Source of the DNA: a bacterium
Lineage (GTDB): Bacteria; DYJV01; JALVYZ01
Length of the DNA stretch: 17,601 nt
Assembly (NCBI GenBank): GCA_027037705.1
Contig: JALVYZ010000476.1
Span: 1 to 17,601, forward strand
Reading direction: 5' to 3'
Part shown: positions 6,937-13,931 of the stretch, piece by piece
How positions within the stretch are numbered: position 1 is the stretch's first letter
Layout: every line of letters begins with the position of its first letter
The notes under the pieces: generated by a model
The model's input: only the letters and a program-made list of their open reading frames with translations
Database searches by the model: none
What the model was told of the DNA's origin: nothing
Made by a program: the position numbers and the translations under genes

Positions 6937-8112
6937 TTAATCTTTTAATTCTTTAAAATTTATTTTTCCTTTTTCAAAATAAAACATTAATTTCCCATTA
7001 AGTTCATCTTTTATTTTTAAAGAATCTAATCCTACTTTAACTTCAACTCCTGGGAAAACTTTTTTAAAAATAAATATTTTTCCTCCTTTAAGTTCTGATT
7101 TTGTATTATCTTCTTCAATCTCTTTTTTTAATTTCTCTATTAAATTGTTTAATCTTTCTAAATTATTCAGTAACTGTATTCTTTTTTTATTTATATCTTC
7201 AATTTCTTTTTTTAACTCTTCTCTTTCTTCTTCTGTTCCTTTACCCTCCTCTAATACTTCATTTAAATATACTAAACTTTTATTTACATTTTCATATAAT
7301 TCTTCTTTTTTCTCTTTTTTTTGCAATATTTCTTTTAATCTAAGATATTTGAAAGGATCTATTCCTACTTTTAAGAGAGTATAAGTTCCCCATTTTGACC
7401 CAACTATATTAGCCATAATATTTTGTTTTGCCAAAATATTTCCTCCAACAATATATCCTGGCTCTTCCACAATAATTTTTTCTCCTGAATATATATCGGA
7501 ATGCATGCAAGATTTCTTTATATAAATAGTACCTTTACATTCTATTATTGAATTTTCTACAAAATTAGCTACAACCATTTTATCAGCTTTTATATAGCAA
7601 TTTTTTTTACCCTGAATACCTATAATTCCTCCTTTTGTTATTACCTTTTCCCCTGCTGCTACTTTTGAATTATTTATATTTCCATTCACAAATATATTTT
7701 TTGCTTTTACTTCAAAGCCAGACTTTATTTCATTCTTTATAAATAAATCTCCCACAAAAAAAATGTTCCCTGTTGAAAAATCTACATTCTCAATTTCTAA
7801 TTTATCAGTAATGTAAAATTTCCCATCTTTATCATAAATTTTTCCAGATATTTTTGCAAAAATTTTATTCCTATCATTTTGAGAGATATAAAAATCATCT
7901 GAAAATATAGAGATTGCTTCTTCATAAGTGTTATACAAAAATTCTGATTCTTCTTCTAAATTTTCATCCCCTTCTTTTATTATTTCTGCTACAAGCTGAT
8001 CTTTTATAACATTTGGGATGTGGTAAATCTTCCTATAATTAATCTTTTCATTATCAAAGAACTCTTTTTTCTCTTTTAACTCAACATAAAATTTAATTGT
8101 ATAGATAGCCAT
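6937..8112 (-). CDS. DUF342 / FapA-family protein
   Basis: The 391-residue protein has a central repetitive beta-strand region, about residues 105-245, rich in G-[IVK]-[IV] turns. Its motifs NGNINNSKVAAGEKV, GGIIGIQGKK, YIVGGNILA and VGSKWGT are typical of DUF342 (Pfam 'flagellar assembly protein A'). A long charged coiled coil follows (about 255-335). A short C-terminal beta part contains GGKIFIFKKVFPGVEVKVG. There is no signal peptide or membrane helix, so it should be cytoplasmic. The start is one base after the STAS stop, without a good ribosome binding site, which indicates translational coupling. Family members are linked to flagellar placement or regulation in some proteobacteria, but the molecular role is not settled. 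Position between a STAS antagonist and motA suggests control of motility. Confidence 0.85.
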   Translation of the reverse strand: MAIYTIKFYVELKEKKEFFDNEKINYRKIYHIPNVIKDQLVAEIIKEGDENLEEESEFLYNTYEEAISIFSDDFYISQNDRNKIFAKISGKIYDKDGKFYITDKLEIENVDFSTGNIFFVGDLFIKNEIKSGFEVKAKNIFVNGNINNSKVAAGEKVITKGGIIGIQGKKNCYIKADKMVVANFVENSIIECKGTIYIKKSCMHSDIYSGEKIIVEEPGYIVGGNILAKQNIMANIVGSKWGTYTLLKVGIDPFKYLRLKEILQKKEKKEELYENVNKSLVYLNEVLEEGKGTEEEREELKKEIEDINKKRIQLLNNLERLNNLIEKLKKEIEEDNTKSELKGGKIFIFKKVFPGVEVKVGLDSLKIKDELNGKLMFYFEKGKINFKELKD

Positions 8113-8113
8113 T

Positions 8114-8458
8114 TTATTGTAATGATTCTATAGCTTCATCTTCAGAATCATAAATTTCAAAAATTGAATATAATTGAATTTGTTTTAAAATATCTTTAAC
8201 CTGTTTGTTTAAATTAATTAATTTCAACTGACCATCATCAAATTTTTTAACAGACTTTAAAATTTCTACCATTAAACCAATTCCAGAACTATCTATAAAT
8301 TCAATATCCGAGAAATCTAAAATAATTTTATGAATATTTTTTTCCATTACTTCACGAAACTCATTCCTTAATTTTTCAACTTCTGAAACTATTAAATCTC
8401 CTTGTAATCTTAAAATTGCAATATTATTTTCAAAATCAGTAATTATATTTAAACTCAT
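8114..8458 (-). CDS. STAS-domain anti-sigma-factor antagonist (SpoIIAA/RsbV-like)
   Basis: This 114-residue protein is a single STAS domain. It has the first strand NIAILRLQGDL (12-22), then KIILDFSDIEFIDSSGIGLM (44-63). Here D56-S57-S58-G59 is the phospho-acceptor motif, and S57 corresponds to the serine phosphorylated by HPK-type anti-sigma kinases in SpoIIAA and RsbV. The acceptor is present, so partner-switching regulation is feasible. No kinase, phosphatase or sigma factor gene lies in this window, so the partner is unknown. A strong AGGAGG site (8465-8470) precedes the start. The next gene (DUF342) starts one base after the stop, which suggests the two act together or are made in a fixed ratio. 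Confidence 0.9.
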   Translation of the reverse strand: MSLNIITDFENNIAILRLQGDLIVSEVEKLRNEFREVMEKNIHKIILDFSDIEFIDSSGIGLMVEILKSVKKFDDGQLKLINLNKQVKDILKQIQLYSIFEIYDSEDEAIESLQ

Positions 8459-8473
8459 TTTATACCTCCTTAT

Positions 8474-9091
8474 TTAAACATTCTTGTCACAAATTTCATT
8501 AAATACGCAATTTCCACAGTTTGGTTTTCTCGCTTTACATGTATATCTACCATGTAAAATAGCTGCTAATGAAAATTCTGTCCAATAATTTTTAGGAATT
8601 TTTTCCATTAAATCAAATTCTATTTTTTGTGGGTCATTCTCATTAGTTAGACCTAATCTTTTAGAAACTCTTTTCACATGGGTATCTACAATAATTACAG
8701 GCTTATTAAAACCTAATCCTAATATAACATTTGCAGTCTTTCTTCCAATTCCAGGCAACTCAACTAACTCTTCTAATGTTTCTGGAACTTTATTATTATA
8801 TTTTTTAGCTAATATTTCACAACATTTTATTATGTTTTTAGCTTTATTTTTGTAATAATTAATTGATTTAATTTCTTCTGCTAAATTATCCTCTCCTAAA
8901 TTAACATAATCTTCAGGAGTTTTTAATTTTTTAAATAAATTTTCTGTGACTTTATTAACTCTAACATCCTGCGCTTGTGCTGATAAGATCGTTGCTATTA
9001 AAAGTTCAAAAGGATTAGAAAAGTTTAATTCTATTTTAGGGTTGGGATATTTTTTTTTTAAAATCTCTTTTATTTTATCTACATCAGCCAT
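8474..9091 (-). CDS. nth: Endonuclease III, base-excision DNA glycosylase/AP lyase
   Basis: At 205 residues this matches the usual length of bacterial Nth. The helix-hairpin-helix ELPGIGRKTANVIL carries the catalytic lysine K118, and VDTHVKR carries the catalytic aspartate D136. The C-terminal [4Fe-4S] loop has C185-x6-C192-x2-C195-x5-C201, the exact family spacing. The LLIATILSAQAQD segment near 30-42 is also typical. It should remove oxidised pyrimidines from DNA and nick abasic sites. It sits in the middle of a flagellar cluster, overlapping the upstream secreted orphan by 8 bases, so it is transcribed with motility genes. No flagellar role is implied by the protein itself. Confidence 0.96.
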   Translation of the reverse strand: MADVDKIKEILKKKYPNPKIELNFSNPFELLIATILSAQAQDVRVNKVTENLFKKLKTPEDYVNLGEDNLAEEIKSINYYKNKAKNIIKCCEILAKKYNNKVPETLEELVELPGIGRKTANVILGLGFNKPVIIVDTHVKRVSKRLGLTNENDPQKIEFDLMEKIPKNYWTEFSLAAILHGRYTCKARKPNCGNCVFNEICDKNV

Positions 9092-9527
9092 TGAAAATAT
9101 CTTTCAAAAATTTTATAATTTTGTTCTCTTTTCTTTGTGTTGGATAACATATATCAAAAATATAATATTTTTTTTTATCTTTTTCAAGTATTTTATAATC
9201 TAAATCAATAACAAAAATATTTTTAACTGTAACTTTATCATTAACTTTATAATTATTTAGTACTGATTGGATATGAACCTTTTGATTGGAATATAATAAA
9301 TAATTGATTATATCTTTGATGTTATTATCTTTAACAGGAAAAATATAATTGTAACATTGAAATTTAAAAAAATAAAGAGAATCTATTTCTGAAAAATCAT
9401 AATAAAATGTTTCTAATGAGTAATTTTTTAGAGATTGTATACTAACAACTAAAATTTTTTTACTATGTAAGAAAGGAGTAAATGTAATAAATAATAAAAA
9501 AATTATATAAAAAAAAATTTTTTTCAT
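9084..9527 (-). CDS. Secreted or membrane-anchored orphan protein in the flagellar cluster
   Basis: I do not recognise the family. The 147-residue product starts with KK and a hydrophobic run (about residues 5-20), then PFLHSKK, which fits a Sec signal peptide or a single membrane anchor. The remainder is rich in Tyr, Phe, Lys and Ile. It holds alternating strand-like segments (VTVKNIFVIDLDYKIL, KKYYIFDICYP) and two isolated cysteines, near 58 and 127. No enzyme motif is visible. Its start overlaps the stop of the LysM-M23 gene by 4 bases (ATGA), and its end overlaps nth by 8 bases, so it is a true coupled gene and not a chance ORF. Position suggests a periplasmic partner of FlgH or of the M23 peptidase; this is inference only. 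Confidence 0.65.
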   Translation of the reverse strand: MKKIFFYIIFLLFITFTPFLHSKKILVVSIQSLKNYSLETFYYDFSEIDSLYFFKFQCYNYIFPVKDNNIKDIINYLLYSNQKVHIQSVLNNYKVNDKVTVKNIFVIDLDYKILEKDKKKYYIFDICYPTQRKENKIIKFLKDIFNG

Positions 9528-10222
9528 GATTTTAAAAATTTTAATGGATCAATATGTTTATTATTTATAACTACTTCAAAGTGTAAGTGAGGTCCTGTAG
9601 TTCTCCCTGTAGATCCTACTTTTGCTATTATTTGTCCTTTTATAACAACATCTCCTTTTTTCACAAGCAATTCACTATTATGAGCATATTTTGTTTCTAA
9701 ATTTCCATTTTTTATTATAACAATATTTCCATATCCTCTCATCCAGCCACTATAAATTACTTCCCCATTCATTACAGACTTTACAGGAGTTCCAATTGGA
9801 GCTGCTATATCAACTCCTTCATGAAATCTTATTTTTTTTGTTATAGGATCAACTCTCATCCCAAATTTTGATGTAATAGTTCCATTTACAGGAAATTTAA
9901 AGCTTCTTGAAATATTACTTAAGTTTAAATAAATTTTTTGCCCAGGATAAATTAAGTCAGGATCTGTTATATTATTATCATTTGCTATTTTTTTTACAAT
10001 TGAAATTAAGTCTGATTTTGTTAAAATCATACCATTACTATATGCTTCTTTTTCAACAATTTTTGTTAAAGTATCTCCTTTTTTTACAATATAAATATTT
10101 ACAATTTTATCAAATTCTTTGGATAAAACTTTTGAAAAATTAAATTTATGAGTTTTATCTTTTTTGGTTTTATCTAAAATTAATCCTTCAGAAGTTACAT
10201 TATATACATCTGAAATAATCAT
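9524..10222 (-). CDS. LysM plus M23 metallopeptidase without signal peptide, in the flagellar cluster
   Basis: Residues about 42-100 form a LysM-like peptidoglycan-binding domain (IYIVKKGDTLTKIV to YPGQKIYL). Residues about 108-230 form an M23/LytM endopeptidase. Its zinc and catalytic set is complete: H134 and D138 (RFHEGVDIA), H181 (YAH) and H212/H214 (GPHLHFEV). It should cut peptide cross-links in peptidoglycan. The N-terminal 40 residues are polar (MIISDVYNVTSEG) and contain no Sec signal peptide. GAGGAAAG just before the ATG supports this start. Lying directly after flgH, and lacking a Sec signal, it occupies the place and has the export problem of FlgJ, the rod-cap muramidase sent out by the flagellar secretion system. 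That parallel is inference. The gap to flgH is 23 bases. Confidence 0.88.
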   Translation of the reverse strand: MIISDVYNVTSEGLILDKTKKDKTHKFNFSKVLSKEFDKIVNIYIVKKGDTLTKIVEKEAYSNGMILTKSDLISIVKKIANDNNITDPDLIYPGQKIYLNLSNISRSFKFPVNGTITSKFGMRVDPITKKIRFHEGVDIAAPIGTPVKSVMNGEVIYSGWMRGYGNIVIIKNGNLETKYAHNSELLVKKGDVVIKGQIIAKVGSTGRTTGPHLHFEVVINNKHIDPLKFLKS

Positions 10223-10245
10223 CTTTCCTCTCAGTTATAATTAAA

Positions 10246-10938
10246 TTAAAAAGGCCATAATAAATTTAATATCTTAGAACCCCATCCAGTTTTCTGCTTT
10301 GCTGCTAATACTCCTTTTCCACTATATTCTATTTGAACATCAGCTATATATTTAGAATCTACTGTATTATCAAATCTAATATCATCAGGTCTTACAATAC
10401 CAGTTATATAAATATATTGCTTTTCTCCATTAATTGTTAAATATTTTCTTCCAGCAATCCTTAAATTACCATTTGGTAATATATCTATTATTCTTGCAGA
10501 AATTATTGCTTTCATTTTATTACTTCTTGAAGTTTTCCCTTTACCACTGAATTTATTTGATCTACTATTTTTTATAAAAGTACTCCAGTCTCTACTCCAT
10601 TTAGATGCATTTTTCCCTCCTATATAAGGGAATGAATATGAATCTTCATTTTTTCCATTAATATCTGTATTTGCTTCTCCAACTGCACTAATATCTTCAT
10701 TAATAACAATGGTTACAATATCTCCAAGATAATGAGCTTTTCTATCTTCAAATAATTTTCCTTTTCTAACATTATCTCCAGGCCATAAAGACCCCTCAGA
10801 CTGATGCTCAGGAGCTTTATAATTAACTTTTGTGTTAAAAATTTCTGGATTAATAGACTTTATTTTAACGTTTTGTTTTTGATTTGCACAGCTAAATAAA
10901 AAAATAGATATGATTAATCCTATAAAAATTCTAACCAT
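10246..10938 (-). CDS. flgH: Flagellar L-ring lipoprotein FlgH
   Basis: FlgH forms the outer-membrane L-ring around the flagellar rod. The 230-residue protein begins with a lipoprotein signal ending LFSC, so C17 is the lipidated residue. Family motifs follow: SLWPGDN (50-56), the YLGDIVTIVI segment, KMKAIISARIIDILPNGNLRI, YITGIVRPDDI and a terminal LLWPF. Length and motifs are normal. An L-ring implies an outer membrane. The usual neighbour flgI is not next to it; a LysM-M23 peptidase follows instead. A strong ribosome binding site (AGGAGG) and a sigma-54-type promoter lie directly upstream, so it probably opens the cluster that runs down to ispG. Confidence 0.96.
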   Translation of the reverse strand: MVRIFIGLIISIFLFSCANQKQNVKIKSINPEIFNTKVNYKAPEHQSEGSLWPGDNVRKGKLFEDRKAHYLGDIVTIVINEDISAVGEANTDINGKNEDSYSFPYIGGKNASKWSRDWSTFIKNSRSNKFSGKGKTSRSNKMKAIISARIIDILPNGNLRIAGRKYLTINGEKQYIYITGIVRPDDIRFDNTVDSKYIADVQIEYSGKGVLAAKQKTGWGSKILNLLWPF

Positions 10939-10971
10939 TTCTTCCTCCTGAAAGTTTTTATTTTAAAATTA

Positions 10972-10985
10972 GCAAAGAATGTGCC
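10972..10985 (-). promoter_or_regulatory. Sigma-54 (RpoN)-type promoter of the flgH cluster
   Basis: On the minus strand the sequence reads CGGCAC, then ATTCT, then TTGCTA. The invariant GG (plus-strand 10984-10985) and GC (10972-10973) are separated by exactly 10 bases, as sigma-54 requires. The only departure in the core TGGCAC-N5-TTGC is C for the first T. Transcription would start near 10960, leaving a leader of about 20 bases that includes AGGAGG. The -24 box begins just after the stop of the receiver/ATP-grasp gene. Hook-basal-body genes under sigma-54 are known from several flagellated groups. Confidence 0.75.
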
Positions 10986-10988
10986 GTT

Positions 10989-13922
10989 CTAAATTTCAGG
11001 TTTTAATATAACAAATTCATTACTTTTAGCATTCATAATGACTTTTACTGGATTATTAAACTTTATTACTTTTACAAATTTCTTTGAAATTTCAGGAGGT
11101 TGTCTTTTTAACCATTCCCAGTCAATAAAAGAAGAGCCTTTTTTACGATAAGGGATATTAAAATATCCAATATTCAAAGAAATGACATTATGCATGAAAT
11201 GTGTTCCTTGAGATGGATCAATGTCAAAATTCTCTAAACCAGCTTCCACTATAACTTTAGCCATATTAATATCATTCCAGTCAACTGGGATCCCTAAAAA
11301 TCTATCACGAGTCCCCCAACGACCAATTCCAATTAAAATATATCTTTCATCATTTTGAACGAAATTTTTATTTATTTCTGAAATTTCATTTTTTATTTCC
11401 AGTGTTTTTGAATTGTCAAAATTATCAGGGTCAACATATACTATTGAATATAAATTTTTGACAGTTCCATGCCCTATCCCATAATTTGAAAATATAATCA
11501 TTTTATCTTTGTCTAAAATGTCAATTTTTTCAATATTTACTTCTTCATAAGAAGTCATAGGTCGAACCTGAAGAACATTAAATTTTACTCTCTCTTGAAT
11601 ATCTACTGCAAATTCAATCTCCACTTCACTTCCTAAAGCAATTTTTGAAATAGAAAGTAATTCTGTTAAAATTTCATTTAATGGGAAAAGATTATATTTT
11701 ATAATATTTGCAAAATCTATTACAACTGGGCCATCGCCTCTTAATCCAGGAAGTAATCTCTGATTTTGATAATCATAAGTTGATGCCACATAAGACAAAG
11801 TTCCATGGGATTTAGCTTTATCTATTGATAGTTGTTTTATATATGAATGAAAGTCTCTAACATTAATATTACTCTCTAAATCGAGAGCATAAAAATGGGA
11901 TTGACTCATTTTAATTAATTCATCTAATTCAAAATAGTTAGCTTCTGGATAAGCAGGACAAAATTTAAATGTTTTCTCTCCTTCAACTACATATTCCCCT
12001 AAACCAAGAGCTAAATGAACAATTCCATCTTCATTTTTCATGTAAGATATTGGATAAAAGTTATAACTTTGCAACACTCCAGAAATATTTGGATAAAAAT
12101 ATCGGTCATGTTTACTTCCTGTTAGCTCCTGAATAATTATAGCCATTTTTTCTTCTTCTATATTTAAGTTTAGATTTTTAACATAAGCCCTCGCCTTTTT
12201 TAAATAAACAGAAGCATATACATACTTAATAGCATTCTTTAGATGTTCTAATTTCTCCTGAAATGAACCTGAGGAATTTGGCAATATTACACTTTCATAT
12301 ATTCCTGCAAAGGGATGAAATTGAGAATCTTCTAAGAGTCCAGAACTCCTAACAATAATTGGTTTATTTAAGTAATTAAGAATAATATCTAAATAAATTA
12401 AAATTTCTTCAGGTAATTTGGCATCTAAAAATATATTAATAATATCTTCATCAGAATGAAAATCAAAGTCTAAATATAAATAATTCTCTTCTATAAACTT
12501 ATCAAAAAATGAAGTACAAATTATAAAAGATTTTGGGATATCTAAATCAACACCCTTAAATTTCTTTTTTAACTTACATTTTGAAAGTAATGCATTAATA
12601 AAAGCAAGACCTCTACCCTTACCGCCTAAGGAACCTGTCCCAATTTTTAAAATTATATCATTTTCATTTAAAAGATGTACATTAAAATCAAGGACTTTAC
12701 CTTTAATCTTATTTTTAAATAAATTTTTTAAAACATTCAATAAAAATTTTCTATGGCTTTCTACAGTTTTAAATTTTTCTCTATTTATTTTTCTTAATTT
12801 CTTTGCAAGTCTTAACTCTCCCCTTGTAAGAAGCCACATACAATAATGTTTTTTATCTGCATGATACTTAAAAGATTCAATTGGAATATTTTTTAACTGT
12901 TCTTGAAATTCTATAATATTTTTTGCTCTTGAAATTTCATTTCCTTTTGTATCTCTAAAAATAAAATCACCAAAGCCACAATTTTTAAACAAAAAGTTTT
13001 TTATCTCGCTCATTATAAAAGGCGAATTTTTGTAGCAAATATTAAAATTAAGAGCTTTTGCTTTTCTTAAAAGTTGTGTATCAGATGATTGGATTAAAAT
13101 TGGTACATCTGGATTCTCTTCTCTTATTTTTAAAGATAATTCAATTCCTGTTTCATCGTTTTTTCCAAGTTCTATATCTGAGATAACACATAATAAAAAA
13201 TCTTTATATAGGTTATAAATTTCAAAAGCCTCTTCTCTTGTAGTTGCAAGTAAAATTTTTGGTCTTGTTCTCATTCGTAAATATTTTAAATCATTATCAG
13301 CCTCTTCTTTAATTAATCTTTGAGTTTGTAACATTATTTCTTTATAAATTTCAGGCAAATAAGTTGAGTAGTATGAAATTGAATCTTCAACTAATATTAT
13401 AACAGGAACATTCCCAATATTTGTATCAAATTTAGCATTCACATAATCTTCTATTGACTTTATAATACTTAAAAAAATCCTTGGATTTCCACTCCATAAA
13501 AAAATCCTTTCAATATCACTTTTCTTTAACTTTTCAATTAGATCTACTTCACAATTTTCAGTTAATAAAAGAACAAAATGAGTCTCAGGATATTTCTCTT
13601 TAACTAATTTAGAAAGTTCAATTGGATTAGGTTTTCCTATTTGTAGTGTTGAAATTATTAAATCAAAATTTTGCTTTTCAAGAATTTTTATTGCATGTTC
13701 TCCGCTTAAAGCAGTCGTTATTTTAGGAATTGTAGTTAAGTTAAATTGATGATAACTTCCTATAATCTGTTCTGAAAATTTTATATCTTCTTCAAGAGAA
13801 AAAGATGTGTAAAATGTTGATATCAAAAGGATATTTTTTATCCTATAACGCATTAATTGGTGATAAAGAGTCTCACCATATTTAAACTGTTGATATACCT
13901 CTTCTAACCTTTCTATATCCAT
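10989..13922 (-). CDS. Receiver-receiver-PPDK-type ATP-grasp fusion without swivel or PEP domain
   Basis: Four parts are visible in 977 residues. Residues about 28-160 look like a receiver domain that has lost its acceptor aspartate (T92 in ISTLQIG) and lysine (W143). Residues about 172-315 form a second receiver with E179/D180 (ILVEDS), acceptor D249 (VISDIEL), S279/S280 and K298, and with an insertion after the first strand. Residues about 425-790 are the ATP-grasp domain of PEP synthase/pyruvate phosphate dikinase: GTGSLGGKGRG (428-438), VRSSGLLEDS (524-533) and QVRPMTS (785-791). The last 190 residues (YGIGHGT, GIGRWGTRDRF, SQGTHFMHNV) resemble no domain I can name. The phosphohistidine swivel and PEP-binding barrel of the true enzymes are missing, so it is not a normal PEP synthase. 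It lies 9 bases after gdhA with a weak ribosome binding site. Its substrate is unknown. Confidence 0.8.
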   Translation of the reverse strand: MDIERLEEVYQQFKYGETLYHQLMRYRIKNILLISTFYTSFSLEEDIKFSEQIIGSYHQFNLTTIPKITTALSGEHAIKILEKQNFDLIISTLQIGKPNPIELSKLVKEKYPETHFVLLLTENCEVDLIEKLKKSDIERIFLWSGNPRIFLSIIKSIEDYVNAKFDTNIGNVPVIILVEDSISYYSTYLPEIYKEIMLQTQRLIKEEADNDLKYLRMRTRPKILLATTREEAFEIYNLYKDFLLCVISDIELGKNDETGIELSLKIREENPDVPILIQSSDTQLLRKAKALNFNICYKNSPFIMSEIKNFLFKNCGFGDFIFRDTKGNEISRAKNIIEFQEQLKNIPIESFKYHADKKHYCMWLLTRGELRLAKKLRKINREKFKTVESHRKFLLNVLKNLFKNKIKGKVLDFNVHLLNENDIILKIGTGSLGGKGRGLAFINALLSKCKLKKKFKGVDLDIPKSFIICTSFFDKFIEENYLYLDFDFHSDEDIINIFLDAKLPEEILIYLDIILNYLNKPIIVRSSGLLEDSQFHPFAGIYESVILPNSSGSFQEKLEHLKNAIKYVYASVYLKKARAYVKNLNLNIEEEKMAIIIQELTGSKHDRYFYPNISGVLQSYNFYPISYMKNEDGIVHLALGLGEYVVEGEKTFKFCPAYPEANYFELDELIKMSQSHFYALDLESNINVRDFHSYIKQLSIDKAKSHGTLSYVASTYDYQNQRLLPGLRGDGPVVIDFANIIKYNLFPLNEILTELLSISKIALGSEVEIEFAVDIQERVKFNVLQVRPMTSYEEVNIEKIDILDKDKMIIFSNYGIGHGTVKNLYSIVYVDPDNFDNSKTLEIKNEISEINKNFVQNDERYILIGIGRWGTRDRFLGIPVDWNDINMAKVIVEAGLENFDIDPSQGTHFMHNVISLNIGYFNIPYRKKGSSFIDWEWLKRQPPEISKKFVKVIKFNNPVKVIMNAKSNEFVILKPEI

Positions 13923-13931
13923 ATTATTCTT

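Noticed and set aside
7101-7384. Plus-strand open frames with Leu/Phe-rich, membrane-like translations opposite the DUF342 gene.
   Set aside because: They are the antisense of the Lys/Glu-rich coiled coil of DUF342 and have no ribosome binding site or family motif.
12090-12115. GACCGATA with a nearby TAAAC on the minus strand, resembling a sigma-28 promoter inside the ATP-grasp gene.
   Set aside because: The spacing between the two boxes is far too short for sigma-28.
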